Shown here: positions 43,813 through 52,347 of the stretch, piece after piece | Layout of the letters: the number at the start of each line of letters is the position of its first letter | Position numbering within the stretch: the stretch's first letter is position 1 | Assembly (NCBI RefSeq): GCF_025464955.1 | Contig: NZ_JAODNM010000118.1 | Span: 19,221-83,220 of the forward strand | Length of the DNA: 64,000 bases | Direction of reading: 5' to 3' | Origin: Amycolatopsis sp. | Lineage (GTDB): Bacteria > Actinomycetota > Actinomycetes > Mycobacteriales > Pseudonocardiaceae | Position numbers and translations under genes: made by a program | Notes under the pieces: model-generated | What the model saw: only the letters and a program-made list of their open reading frames with translations | What the model was told of the DNA's origin: nothing | The model's database searches: none

Positions 43813-44612
43813 TGCGGCTCCAGAACGACTCGGACCTGGTCACCTTCGCGGACGAGCGTCGGCATGATCTTCTGTATCGACCTCTCGGCGGCGAGGATAT
43901 CGCCGGCCGAGGTGAACTCGGCGAGTTCGGTCAGGGTGATCCACGTCGGCGGCATCAACGTGCGACGCCCTTCCTTCGAGTCCAGCAGGGCGTCTTCGGC
44001 GCGCTGCCAGCCCGAGCTGTCCGCCTCGGACGTCTTGCCGTCGGCCTCCTGGCCTTGCGGCAGCGTCGCGACGAAGAACCGGGTGTCGTAGCGCCGCGGC
44101 TCCGGCGTCGGCGTGAGCCAGTTCGCCCACGGGCGCAACAGATCCGACCGCAGGGTCAGCTTCGCCTCGGACAGGAACCCGGCCAGCGAGACTTCTCTCG
44201 ACACCAGCGCCTGCCGGACGTCGGCGTACTGCGCGGTGTCCGCCAGCACGTCGGAGTCGGTCCCCGCAAGGAGGACGCCCGACTCCTCGAACGTCTCGCG
44301 CACGGCCGCGCACACAAGTGCCCGCGCGAGCGACTCGTCGCAGTCGAACCATTCCGCCCACTGACTCGGCGGCGGACCGGCCCAGCTCACCGACGCGTCG
44401 GCGTCGCGCTTGTCGACCCCACCGCCGGGGAACACGGTCATCCCGCCGGCGAACGGCATCCCGGACACACGATGCTGCAGGAACACCTCGACGCCGTCGG
44501 CGGTATCCCTCAGCAGCATCACCGTCGCGGCGTCCCTCGGCGTCACCGGCGGACCGGTCGACTCGGGCCGCAGCGGGATGTCGAACCTCATACTCTCCGG
44601 TAACTCAGCCAC
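43809..44612 (-). CDS. Nudix hydrolase
   Basis: This protein of about 267 residues has the Nudix box GGGVDKRDAD...CAAVRETFEESGVLL, with a long insertion between GG and REx2EE, and an upstream LLRDTADGVEVFLQHRV. The box form resembles the NUDT19-like group of CoA/acyl-CoA diphosphatases. Starts GTG 44612 and ATG 44591 are both plausible; the latter has GGAG close by. It is coupled to the downstream MBL gene. Confidence 0.85.
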   Translation of the reverse strand: MAELPESMRFDIPLRPESTGPPVTPRDAATVMLLRDTADGVEVFLQHRVSGMPFAGGMTVFPGGGVDKRDADASVSWAGPPPSQWAEWFDCDESLARALVCAAVRETFEESGVLLAGTDSDVLADTAQYADVRQALVSREVSLAGFLSEAKLTLRSDLLRPWANWLTPTPEPRRYDTRFFVATLPQGQEADGKTSEADSSGWQRAEDALLDSKEGRRTLMPPTWITLTELAEFTSAGDILAAERSIQKIMPTLVREGDQVRVVLEPQ

Positions 44613-44634
44613 ACCCGAAACATACTCGGCTTGC

Positions 44635-45777
44635 TCAGCCGGAGAACCCGTCCGACCAGCCTCGCTGCTCCGGGCCTCGGGAAGCGCCGTTGAGCCGGAT
44701 CTTGGCCGCCTCGGCACGCTCACGCTCGGCGAGCTCGGCGTGGAGCTCGCGCAGCAGCGCGCGGTCCCGCTCGCTCAGGTTCGGATCATCGAGGTCCAGG
44801 GCGGGCAACTCGACGACCTCATGCATGCTCGGCTTGCCTTCGGCGATCGCGCGGCCCTTTTCGGGGTCCTCCGCCAGCGCCTGCCGCAGCTGCGCGACCT
44901 CGGCGGGCGAGAGGTCCGCCGTCCGTTCCGCGCGGGATTCCACCCGCGGTGAGTCGGGCTGGACGATCGGCACCACCGGGACGATCGGCGTGGGCGGCGG
45001 CACCGGGCGCAGGCCGTGCCTGCTCGGGGCGTCCGGGTCGGCGGAGAACGCCACGGTGTCCTTCGACGGCGAGGACGACGCCGGATCGCCCTTGAACGGC
45101 TTGAACGCCTGCGCGATCGCGGCCGGCGGTGGTGGAGTGCTGCTCGGCGCGCTGCCCGTCACCCAGACGGGGCTCGCCGCCGCAGCCGCGTCACGGTGGT
45201 ATTCGGACTGGCTGACGCCGGGCCCGCTGACCTCGACGACCGACCGGATACCGGCCCGCCGCAACGCGGTGTCCACGCGGAAGGCGACCGCCGGCGGGTT
45301 GCCCTCGGGGCCGATCTCGATCAGCACGACTCGCTGCGGGAGCGCCCCGGGCACGCTGCCGGCCGGGGTGTTGCGCCACACCGCGTGCACCGACCGCACG
45401 TCCGGCAGTACGTGCAGGGTGCGGTCGAGCGCGACGGCGATGCCGTCCTCGGGGTCGTTCTCGCCGGTGAAGCGGTGGCGGTGGATCGTCTCGTGCTCGT
45501 CGACCAGCAGCTCGTTCGCAAGCGTGGCGTCGGACCGGCTCATCTCGAGGACCAGCGCGAGTTCGCGCTGCTCGGCCGAGCGGACCGGGATCCGGCCGGC
45601 GATCAGCGTGCCGGTGGTCAGCTCGACGGCCTCGTCGATGTGCGCACGAGCGATCAGCTCCCGCGCCTCGGTCAACGCGCTGTCATCGATGCGGCCCGCC
45701 AGCGCCAGCAGCAGGTTGTGCAGCCGCAGTGGCACCGAAAACCCGTCGATGGGCGGCCCTTCGTTGACCTCCACCAT
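44635..45777 (-). CDS. Unknown protein X of the RidA operon
   Basis: This 380-residue soluble protein of no family I recognise has an N-terminal domain (LHNLLLALAGRIDDSALTEARELI), a mixed alpha/beta part ending in RRAGIRSVVEVSGPGVSQSEYH, a Pro/Ser-rich linker (about residues 215-275) and a charged helical tail with LSPAEVAQLRQALAEDPEKG. Its first 200 residues run parallel to the next gene upstream (LLLRLAGR..., HRFTG/YTFTG, a hydrophobic strand, SEYH/TDYH), so the two look paralogous. 36 nt from that gene. Function unknown. Confidence 0.75.
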   Translation of the reverse strand: MVEVNEGPPIDGFSVPLRLHNLLLALAGRIDDSALTEARELIARAHIDEAVELTTGTLIAGRIPVRSAEQRELALVLEMSRSDATLANELLVDEHETIHRHRFTGENDPEDGIAVALDRTLHVLPDVRSVHAVWRNTPAGSVPGALPQRVVLIEIGPEGNPPAVAFRVDTALRRAGIRSVVEVSGPGVSQSEYHRDAAAAASPVWVTGSAPSSTPPPPAAIAQAFKPFKGDPASSSPSKDTVAFSADPDAPSRHGLRPVPPPTPIVPVVPIVQPDSPRVESRAERTADLSPAEVAQLRQALAEDPEKGRAIAEGKPSMHEVVELPALDLDDPNLSERDRALLRELHAELAERERAEAAKIRLNGASRGPEQRGWSDGFSG

Positions 45778-45813
45778 GCTTTGCTCCCTCCAAGCTCGCT
45801 GGAGGAGCGAGCG

Positions 45814-46458
45814 CTAAGCGGCTACCAGTCGATGTCCGGCGTCAACAGCGCCGACACACACCAGCTCGGAACTCGCGAGCGCCGAGCGGTGGTAATCGGT
45901 CAACTCGAAGCGCGGGGGCAGGACCTCGACACTGGGCTCTTCGTCACCCAGCACGCGAAGTACGCGTTGCAGCTCACCGGTCAGCCTCGGCAGTGAAGAC
46001 AACGCCGTGACCACCAGTACCCGCTTGACCCCACCCTCACCAGCGGCGTCGCTGTTGCCAGAGACACCGTGCCGCCAGCTTTGCCGCACTTCACCAACGT
46101 CCGGTCGTCCACGCAACGCTGCGTGAAGCAAGACGGACACTGAATCGACGGAGTTAACCCATTCGGGCGTACTCCCCGTGAATGTGTACCTGGTCTCGGT
46201 GACATCGTCTACCCCGAGAGTGGAACTGACCTGATGCCAATCGGCGCCGTGCGGGATCAGCCCCGCCACGAGCAGGCGATACTCGGATTGGTCCAGATCG
46301 ATCCTGTGCTTAAGCAAAGACCTCGGGAGCGTCCTGGCGAGTGTGCCCATCGCGCCTTCGCCCAGCCAGTCGCGGAACCGCCACAGCAGCTGGTCCGGCA
46401 GCCGTCCCGCCAGGCGGAGCAGCAGCTCGTGGGAAGACTGTTCGATATCCGGGTCCAT
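45814..46458 (-). CDS. Unknown protein Y of the RidA operon (shorter paralogue of X)
   Basis: This 214-residue protein begins MDPDIEQSSHELLLRLAGRL. It shares with protein X the order: LLLRLAGR helix, LVAGLIPHG (X: IAGRIPVRS), TRYTFTGSTPE (X: IHRHRFTGEND), KRVLVVTAL (X: QRVVLIEIG), and FELTDYHRSAL (X: VSQSEYHRDAA). It lacks the linker and charged tail of X. Its ATG shares one base with the ridA stop. No catalytic signature is visible. A nucleotide- or ligand-binding fold is only a guess. Confidence 0.75.
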   Translation of the reverse strand: MDPDIEQSSHELLLRLAGRLPDQLLWRFRDWLGEGAMGTLARTLPRSLLKHRIDLDQSEYRLLVAGLIPHGADWHQVSSTLGVDDVTETRYTFTGSTPEWVNSVDSVSVLLHAALRGRPDVGEVRQSWRHGVSGNSDAAGEGGVKRVLVVTALSSLPRLTGELQRVLRVLGDEEPSVEVLPPRFELTDYHRSALASSELVCVGAVDAGHRLVAA

Positions 46459-46913
46459 CAGGCCACCTCGACGATGATCTCGATCTCGACCGGAGCGCCG
46501 ATCGGCAACTCCGCGACGCCCACCGCCGACCTGGCGTGCACGCCCTGCTCTCCGAAAACCTCCCCGAACAGCTCCGACGCGCCGTTGACGACCGCCGGCT
46601 GGCCGGTGAAGCCGTCCGCCGAGGCGACGAATCCCACCACCTTCACGATCCGGGTGACGTTGTCGATACCGACCAAGGCGTGCACCGCGGCGAGCGCGTT
46701 GAGCGCCGAAGTACGGGCGAACGCCTGCGCCTCCTCGGGACTGATCTCGGCGCCGACCTTACCGGTGGCCGCAAGCTTGCCGTCCACGAACGGCAGTTGG
46801 CCGGAGGTGTAGACAAACGAGCCGCTGCGCACGGCCGGCACGTAGGCGGCCAGCGGCGCGGCCACGCCGGGAAGTTCGATGCCGAGTTCGGCGAGGCGAG
46901 CGCTCCAGGTCAT
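46458..46913 (-). CDS. RidA/YjgF family protein
   Basis: This 151-residue protein matches the larger actinobacterial RidA-like group (Rv3678c). Landmarks: SGSFVYTSGQLPFVDGKL, AFARTSALNALAAVHALVGID, VVGFVASADGFTGQPAVVNGASELF, and RSAVGVAELPIGAPVEIE. The Arg that deaminates imines/enamines in canonical RidA appears as ARSAVGV. It may detoxify reactive enamines or have a binding role. The DUF4177 gene lies 9 nt upstream. Confidence 0.9.
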   Translation of the reverse strand: MTWSARLAELGIELPGVAAPLAAYVPAVRSGSFVYTSGQLPFVDGKLAATGKVGAEISPEEAQAFARTSALNALAAVHALVGIDNVTRIVKVVGFVASADGFTGQPAVVNGASELFGEVFGEQGVHARSAVGVAELPIGAPVEIEIIVEVA

Positions 46914-46922
46914 GGTGATCGA

Positions 46923-47084
46923 TCAGCCCTTCGGTCGCTTGAGATAGGCGACGTGCTGCTCACCCGACGGGTTCGGCAGCACGGTGACCAGCTCCCAGCC
47001 GTCCTCGCCCCACTGGTCGAGGATCTGCTTGGTCGCATGGATCAGCAGGGGAACGGTGGAGTACTCCCATTTGGTGGCGCTCAT
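46923..47084 (-). CDS. DUF4177 small protein
   Basis: This 53-residue protein starts at ATG 47084: MSATKWEYSTVPLLIHATKQ...WGEDGWELVTVLPNPSG... ending LKRPKG. The KWEY and GEDGWELV motifs are diagnostic of DUF4177. A counterpart (Rv3678A) lies at the same place in M. tuberculosis. It is first in the operon. Function unknown. Confidence 0.85.
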   Translation of the reverse strand: MSATKWEYSTVPLLIHATKQILDQWGEDGWELVTVLPNPSGEQHVAYLKRPKG

Positions 47085-47246
47085 AGCGCGAGCGTAGCCA
47101 AGGCGGCAACCTCGCCGGCGGCAAGCCAGGAATATTGCGCAGAGTGACGGCCACTGACCCAGAGTCCACCCTGATGTGTCCTAGGCAGGACGCTGAAACT
47201 GCAGGAATCTCAAGGGTGACATCTTCTTGACTCCCTGGAGCTCCAC

Positions 47247-48119
47247 TTGCGTCGCCGTAAAGTCGGCTTTATCGCTGCATCCGTCCTACTAGCCGGCTTG
47301 CTCGCCCCCGCGACCGCGGCGGCGCTGCCCGGGGTCAACGACTGGTCGTGTCTCCCGAGCGCCGCACATCCGGATCCCGTGGTGCTCGTCCACGGCACCG
47401 ACGACAACAAGGACACCACCTGGGCCGTGCTCGGCCCGCAGCTCAGCCAACGCGGTTACTGCACATTTTCGTTGACCTACGGCGTTTTGCCGAACGCGCC
47501 GGTGGTCGGCACCGTGGTCGGTGGGCTGATGCCGATCGAGTACAGCGCCAGTGAACTGCAGTCCTTTGTGGATAACGTGCTGGCCGCCACCGGAGCGGCC
47601 AAAGTGGACATAGTCGGCTACTCGCAGGGCACGATGGTGCCGACGTACTACGCGAAGAAGCTCGACGGCGGCGGCAAGATCAACCGGTACGTCAGCCTCG
47701 CTCCGGTGTGGAACGGCACGAACCTCGACGGACTGGCCGACTTCTACGCGATCCTGCGCGCGCTCCGGCTCGGCTCGCTGACGAGTCTGATGACGAACTG
47801 CCTGGCGTGCCCCGAACTGCTGACCGGGTCGGACTTCCTGAGCGAGATGCACGAAGGCGGGATCTTCCTGCCGCAGATCACCTACACCAACATCGTGACC
47901 CGCTACGACCACAACATCGTGCCTTACACCAGCGGGCTGGGCACTGGGCCGAACGTGACCAATGTGGTCCTGCAGGACACCTGCCCGAGCGACCACATCA
48001 CGCATATCGGCCTGGCCGCCGATCCGAACGCGATCGGGCAGGTCTTCAACGCGCTCGACCCGCGCCATGCGTTCGCGGTGCCCTGTGTCGCGGTCGACGG
48101 GACTGCGCCAAGCCAGTGA
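47247..48119 (+). CDS. Secreted triacylglycerol lipase/esterase, copy 1
   Basis: This 290-residue protein starts at TTG 47247 with GGAG 6 nt upstream. A Sec signal peptide ends near PATAAA. The mature domain has DPVVLVHGTDDN (oxyanion loop), VDIVGYSQGTMVPTYY with nucleophile Ser in GYSQG, and GPNVTNVVLQDTCPSDHITH with the likely catalytic His. Cys pairs are probably disulfides. It resembles actinobacterial EstA/Lip lipases. Its stop lies in a TGAACCAC/GTGGTTCA hairpin (48117-48151). It is followed by a paralogue. Confidence 0.9.
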   Translation: MRRRKVGFIAASVLLAGLLAPATAAALPGVNDWSCLPSAAHPDPVVLVHGTDDNKDTTWAVLGPQLSQRGYCTFSLTYGVLPNAPVVGTVVGGLMPIEYSASELQSFVDNVLAATGAAKVDIVGYSQGTMVPTYYAKKLDGGGKINRYVSLAPVWNGTNLDGLADFYAILRALRLGSLTSLMTNCLACPELLTGSDFLSEMHEGGIFLPQITYTNIVTRYDHNIVPYTSGLGTGPNVTNVVLQDTCPSDHITHIGLAADPNAIGQVFNALDPRHAFAVPCVAVDGTAPSQ

Positions 48120-48187
48120 ACCACTGGCCCACCCGGCGGTCGTGTGGTTCACTTCACACCTACTCGTGAGTAGTTAAGGAGTCGGGC

Positions 48188-49129
48188 ATGCGGACAATGA
48201 AGTCCCTGGTCTCAATCGTGCTGGCCGCGGCGTTGACGTTGCTGGTCGCGCCCGGCGCACAGGCGGCGACGCTGCCGGTGCCCTACAACCTGGCGCCGGG
48301 CGTGACGCAACAGCTCCTCGCCGCGGACAGCCCGCCACCGGGCGCGAACAACTGGTCGTGCCGGCCGAGTTCGGGGCATCCCGAACCGGTGATCCTCACC
48401 CACGGCCTCGGCGCGAACCAGACGGTGAACTGGCAGACGTACAGCCCGCTGCTCGCGAACAACGGTTACTGCGTCTTCACGCTGACCTACGGTGCGCCCG
48501 CGACCGGAGTCCCGATCTACCAGCCCGCAGGGCTCGCGCCGATGGAACAGAGCGCGGCACAGCTCTCGGCCTTTGTGGACAAGGTGCTCGCCGCCACCGG
48601 CGCGGCCAAAGTGGACATCCTCGGACACTCCGAGGGCACGCTGATGCCGAGCTACTACGTGAAGTTCCTCGGCGGCGCGTCCAAAGTGGACAAGTACGTC
48701 AGCCTGACGCCGCTGTGGGACGGCACCACCCTGCTCGGCCTGTCCAACCTCTATCAGTTCGTCAGCGGGCTGGGCCTGCGGCCTGTCGTCGACGGCGTGC
48801 TCAACCCCGTCTGCGGTTCCTGCGCGGAGTTCCTGCACGGTTCGGACTTCCTGGGCAAACTGCACAGCGGCAACGGGATCTTCCAGCCCGGCGTGACGTA
48901 CACCAACATCGTCACCCGCTACGACGAGCTCGTCTCGCCTTACACGAGTGGGCTGGGCACCGGCCCCAACGTGACCAACATCGTCCTGCAGGACACCTGC
49001 GGCCTGGACTTCGCGGAGCACCTCGGCCTCGCCGCGGACCGCAACGCGGCCGGCCACGTGCTCAACGCCCTCGACCCGGCACACGCCAAGCCCGTGCCCT
49101 GCTCCCCCGCCACTCCGCTGGGGAGCTAG
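48188..49129 (+). CDS. Secreted triacylglycerol lipase/esterase, copy 2
   Basis: This 313-residue paralogue of the preceding gene has AAGGAG 6 nt before the ATG. The Sec signal ends near GAQAA and an extra segment of about 25 residues precedes the shared NNWSC. The oxyanion loop is LTHGLGAN, the nucleophile is in DILGHSEGTLMPSYY (GHSEG), and the same YTNIVTRYDE...SPYTSGLGTGPNVTN block is present. The His is in LDFAEHLGLAAD. The tandem pair suggests local duplication and divergence at the elbow. Confidence 0.9.
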   Translation: MRTMKSLVSIVLAAALTLLVAPGAQAATLPVPYNLAPGVTQQLLAADSPPPGANNWSCRPSSGHPEPVILTHGLGANQTVNWQTYSPLLANNGYCVFTLTYGAPATGVPIYQPAGLAPMEQSAAQLSAFVDKVLAATGAAKVDILGHSEGTLMPSYYVKFLGGASKVDKYVSLTPLWDGTTLLGLSNLYQFVSGLGLRPVVDGVLNPVCGSCAEFLHGSDFLGKLHSGNGIFQPGVTYTNIVTRYDELVSPYTSGLGTGPNVTNIVLQDTCGLDFAEHLGLAADRNAAGHVLNALDPAHAKPVPCSPATPLGS

Positions 49130-49152
49130 TCACCGGCGGCACTGCGACGTGT

Positions 49153-49203
49153 CGTGAAGGCCACCTTCACGGCGTAAGGCGCACTCAACTAGGCCTTCAC
49201 GGC
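49153..49203. repeat. Dispersed palindrome family B, copy 3
   Basis: CGTGAAGGCCACCTTCACGG (49153-49172) is followed by CGTAAGG and the inverse arm AGGCCTTCACGG (49191-49202). It shares the GTGAAGGCCACC unit and GCGTAA spacer with copies 1 and 2. It lies 23 nt after the lipase 2 stop, between two plus-strand genes. Confidence 0.75.
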
Positions 49204-49228
49204 CCTGCGCCGACGCTAACGTTGAGGG

Positions 49229-49477
49229 GTGGAGACCTGGCGAATCATCGCGACGGTGCTGCTGGCCGCGGCAGGGGTGCCGCTCGTGCTGATCGTGATG
49301 GCCAAGACCCGCGACCATCGGAACAACTCGGGCACGGTCGCGATCGCCGGGGCGGTGACGCTGACCATCCTGATCCTGCTGGGTGTGGTGATGCTCACCG
49401 TGCTCCCCACGATGGTGACCTGGGGGATCGTTGTGGTGGTGGTCGCAGCGGTCAGCGTCATACTGCTGGCCAGCTGA
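49229..49477 (+). CDS. Small membrane protein
   Basis: This 82-residue protein starts at GTG 49229. Three hydrophobic segments (IIATVLLAAAGVPLVLIVMA, TVAIAGAVTLTILILLGVVML, WGIVVVVVAAVSVILLA) are separated by the charged loop KTRDHRNNSG. It lies 21 nt upstream of the first ArsA-type gene, so co-transcription is likely. Unknown function. Confidence 0.7.
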   Translation: METWRIIATVLLAAAGVPLVLIVMAKTRDHRNNSGTVAIAGAVTLTILILLGVVMLTVLPTMVTWGIVVVVVAAVSVILLAS

Positions 49478-49498
49478 GGACTGAATTAGGGTGAACAG

Positions 49499-50503
49499 GT
49501 GACAACTCCCCCCGGCGGCTGGACCGACGAACTCGCGCGTGCCCGGCTGCACTTCGTCAGCGGCAAGGGAGGCGTCGGCAAGACGACCTTGGCCGCGTCG
49601 CTCGGACTCGCGCTGGCCACCGGCGGGCGCCGGGTGCTGCTGATCGAGGTCGAAGGGCGGCAGGGGGTGGCGCAGCTGTTCGACACCGAGCCGCTGCCCT
49701 ACGCCGAGCAGCGCATCGCGTCCGCGCCGGGCGGCGGGGAGCTGCGCGCGCTGCACATCGACGTCGAAGCCGCCTTGCTCGAGTACTTCGAGATGTTCTA
49801 CAACCTGGGCTTCGCCGGGCGGACACTGCGGCGCATGGGCGCCATCGAGTTCGCCACGACCCTCGCGCCCGGGCTCCGGGACGTGCTGCTCACCGGCAAG
49901 ATCAAGGAGTGCGTCGGGCGGACCGAGTCCGACGGCAGGCACACCTATGACGCCGTCGTCGTCGACTCCCCGCCCACCGGCCGCGTCGTGAAGTTCCTCG
50001 ACGTCACCAAGGCGTTGACCGACCTCGCCAAGACCGGCCCGATCCGCGGCCAGGCCGACGGCGTGGTCCGGCTCCTGCATTCCGGCGAAACCGCGGTACA
50101 CCTGGTGACCCTGCTGGAGGAGATGCCCGTGCGGGAGACCGTCGAGGCGGTCGCCGAGCTGGACGGCGCCGATCTGCGGCCCGGCGCGGTGCTGGTCAAC
50201 CGCGTCCGCCCGCCGCGGCTGCCGGCGCGCTCGGTCACCGCCGCCGCGGACGGCCGTGTCGACGCCTCGCGGGTGCGCGACGGGCTCGCGTCGGCCGGAC
50301 TGAAGCTGAGCGCCGACGTGCTGGACGCGCTTGTCGAGGAGACCGTCGAGCACGCGATTCGCGTCGCGGCCGAACAGCGCGCACGTGAGCAACTCGCCGA
50401 AGCGGACCTGCCGACGCTCGAGCTGCCCGATCTCACCGACGGCGTCGATGTCGCGGCGCTGTACGACCTGGCCGAGGCCCTGATCGCCCAGGGAGTGCGC
50501 TGA
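49499..50503 (+). CDS. ArsA/GET3-like ATPase 1
   Basis: This 334-residue P-loop ATPase has HFVSGKGGVGKTTLAASLG, the deviant Walker A with signature Lys. It also has VLLIEVEGRQGVAQLF and YDAVVVDSPPTGRVVKFL (A-box DxPPTG). It is the Rv3679 equivalent. Crystal work on the mycobacterial pair showed a complex of two such proteins; an arsenite role is not expected because the Cys-rich arsenite site is missing. Start GTG 49499. One nt from the next gene. Confidence 0.92.
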   Translation: MTTPPGGWTDELARARLHFVSGKGGVGKTTLAASLGLALATGGRRVLLIEVEGRQGVAQLFDTEPLPYAEQRIASAPGGGELRALHIDVEAALLEYFEMFYNLGFAGRTLRRMGAIEFATTLAPGLRDVLLTGKIKECVGRTESDGRHTYDAVVVDSPPTGRVVKFLDVTKALTDLAKTGPIRGQADGVVRLLHSGETAVHLVTLLEEMPVRETVEAVAELDGADLRPGAVLVNRVRPPRLPARSVTAAADGRVDASRVRDGLASAGLKLSADVLDALVEETVEHAIRVAAEQRAREQLAEADLPTLELPDLTDGVDVAALYDLAEALIAQGVR

Positions 50504-50504
50504 C

Positions 50505-51644
50505 ATGCCCGAGGAAACCGACGTCCTACTCGACATCGACGCCCTGATCGACGACCCGAAGAGCCGCGTGATCGTCTGCTGCGGTTCCGGCGGGGTCGGC
50601 AAGACGACCACGGCGGCGGCGCTCGCGCTGCGGGCGGCGGAGCGCGGCAGGCAGACCGTCGTGCTCACCATCGACCCGGCTCGGCGGCTCGCCCAGGCAC
50701 TCGGGCTGAAGGAGCTCGGCAACCACCCGAGGCAGGTGGTCGTCGAGGGTTTCGAGCCCAAGGGCGAGCTCTGGGCGATGATGCTGGACATGCGGCGCAC
50801 CTTCGACGACATGGTGCGCAAGCACGCCGGGCCGGAACGGTCCGAGGCGCTGCTGTCGAATCCCTTCTACCAGACCATTTCCACGTCGTTCTCCGGTACG
50901 CAGGAGTACATGGCGATGGAGAAGCTCGGCCAGCTCGCGGCGACGGACGACTGGGACCTGATCATCGTCGACACCCCGCCGAGCCGGTCCGCGCTGGACT
51001 TCCTCGACGCGCCGACGCGGCTTTCCAGCGCGCTCGACGGCCGGATGATCCGCCTGCTCACCGGGCCGGCGAAGGCGGGCGGCTGGGGCCTGCGCAAGGT
51101 GGTCACGACCGGGTTCTCGATCTTCGCGAAGGCCGTGTCGACGATCATCGGCGGCCAGCTGCTGGCCGACGCGTCGGCGTTCATGCAGGCCTTCGACAGC
51201 ATGTTCGGCGGGTTCCGCGAGCGGGCACGCAAGACGTCGGAGCTGCTGCGGTCGAAGGGGACGTCGTTCCTGGTGATCGCCGCGCCCGAGCCGGACGCGC
51301 TGCGCGAGGCGAGCTACTTCGTGGAGCGGCTGTCGGAGGAGTCCATGCCGCTGGCCGGGTTGGTCGCGAACCGGACCCATCCGGTGCTGGCGAAGCTCTC
51401 CGGCACGAAAGCCACCGCCGCGGCCGACGCGCTGGAGCACGGCGAAAAGGCGCTGCCGCTGGCTGTGGCCGTGCTCCGGCTGCACGCCGACAGGGTGACC
51501 CTGGAGGCGCGCGAGACGCGGCTGCTCGCCCGCTTCACCAAAGCCCATCCCGAGGTCCCGGTGGTGCGGGTCCCGGCGCTGCCCAGCGACGTCCACGACG
51601 TCGAAGGCCTTCGTGACATCGGCGAGCGGCTCGCTGGCTCGTGA
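50505..51644 (+). CDS. ArsA/GET3-like ATPase 2
   Basis: This 379-residue ATPase has CGSGGVGKTTTAAALALRAAE (Walker A), TIDPARRLAQALGL (Switch I-like; typical of ArsA/GET3), WDLIIVDTPPSRSALDFL (Switch II), and an extended helical middle. It probably forms a heteromer with ATPase 1, as for Rv3679-Rv3680. Its stop TGA (51642-51644) lies in the left arm of the family A palindrome. Confidence 0.92.
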   Translation: MPEETDVLLDIDALIDDPKSRVIVCCGSGGVGKTTTAAALALRAAERGRQTVVLTIDPARRLAQALGLKELGNHPRQVVVEGFEPKGELWAMMLDMRRTFDDMVRKHAGPERSEALLSNPFYQTISTSFSGTQEYMAMEKLGQLAATDDWDLIIVDTPPSRSALDFLDAPTRLSSALDGRMIRLLTGPAKAGGWGLRKVVTTGFSIFAKAVSTIIGGQLLADASAFMQAFDSMFGGFRERARKTSELLRSKGTSFLVIAAPEPDALREASYFVERLSEESMPLAGLVANRTHPVLAKLSGTKATAAADALEHGEKALPLAVAVLRLHADRVTLEARETRLLARFTKAHPEVPVVRVPALPSDVHDVEGLRDIGERLAGS

Positions 51645-51709
51645 GTGTTCCGGCCGGTTCCGGTGTCCTGCGGGACACCCGCACCCGGGCAGGCCGGAAC
51701 ACTCACGAG
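51638..51709. repeat. Dispersed palindrome family A, copy 2
   Basis: Perfect 18-bp arms: CTCGTGAGTGTTCCGGCC (51638-51655) and GGCCGGAACACTCACGAG (51692-51709). An inner hairpin GGTGTCC/GGACACC (51662-51668 with 51673-51679) fills the centre. The arm contains the stop of ATPase 2, and the other end touches the whiB stop (TCA 51710-51712). It probably serves as terminator for both convergent genes. Confidence 0.85.
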
Positions 51710-51997
51710 TCAGCTGACGCCTACGAAGCGCTCCTTCGCCGAATCGAGGAGTTCACGCCAGTTGTCGACGTCCGGACGCCGACGCAGCAACGCCCGCCGC
51801 TCACGTTCGGTCATCCCTCCCCAGATGCCGAAGCTGATCCGGCTATCCAAGGCCTCGGCCAGGCATTCCGCCCGTACCGGACACCCCATACAGACGTTCT
51901 TCGCCTTGTTCTGCTCGGCACCGCGGACGAACAGGCCGTCCGGGTCGGTGTCGCGACACAAGGCGTTGATCCGCCAGCTCGACTGGTTGGTTTCCAT
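51710..51997 (-). CDS. whiB4: WhiB-family iron-sulfur regulator (WhiB4-like)
   Basis: This 95-residue protein starts at ATG 51997 with GGAG 8 nt upstream; a longer reading frame start is rejected. Four Cys ligands are visible: ALCRD, then C-x2-C-x5-C in KNVCMGCPVRAECLAEAL. The GIWGG turn and basic tail (TERERRALLRRR) follow. WhiB proteins bind a 4Fe-4S cluster and act with sigma factors. The neighbourhood (ArsA pair, ponA2) equals that of whiB4 (Rv3681c), a redox regulator. Confidence 0.92.
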   Translation of the reverse strand: METNQSSWRINALCRDTDPDGLFVRGAEQNKAKNVCMGCPVRAECLAEALDSRISFGIWGGMTERERRALLRRRPDVDNWRELLDSAKERFVGVS

Positions 51998-52347
51998 GCC
52001 CCCAGCTCCCCTCCTGACTGGTGTTCGACACACCTGCCGGGTGAAGAAAGCGATCTTGCCGCCCCTACCCCCTGCGAGCGCGTCTCCCGTAGCTCACGTC
52101 GGTCGACCGACACCTCCCCGGCGCCGGCTGCCTCAGGACGACCAGGCGGGCTCTCGCCCACTCCACTCGTCCGCTGGCTTTTCTTCGTGAGACGTTGACG
52201 GACTGTAGGGGCCCTCGGTTCCCCCCGCCAGTACCAGAATGCCTTCCACTACGGAACGTCACCACATGGGGGCTGTTTTGTGACCGAAATCGGCGTTCGG
52301 GGCGCGCACGTCACGGCGGTCATACCCGTTCCGCGTACCCTGGCCGC
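51998..52347. other. Divergent promoter region of whiB and ponA2
   Basis: 350 bp without a gene. A TACCCT box at 52336-52341 lies 6 nt before the ponA2 GTG, so ponA2 may be leaderless. TTGACG (52194-52199) is a possible -35 element. No clear operator palindrome is seen. An upstream in-frame start at 52195 lacks codon support. Confidence 0.4.

Noticed and set aside
49499..51644. Arsenite export operon
   Set aside because: No arsB, arsC or arsR, and the Cys ligands of arsenite-stimulated ArsA are absent from both ATPases.
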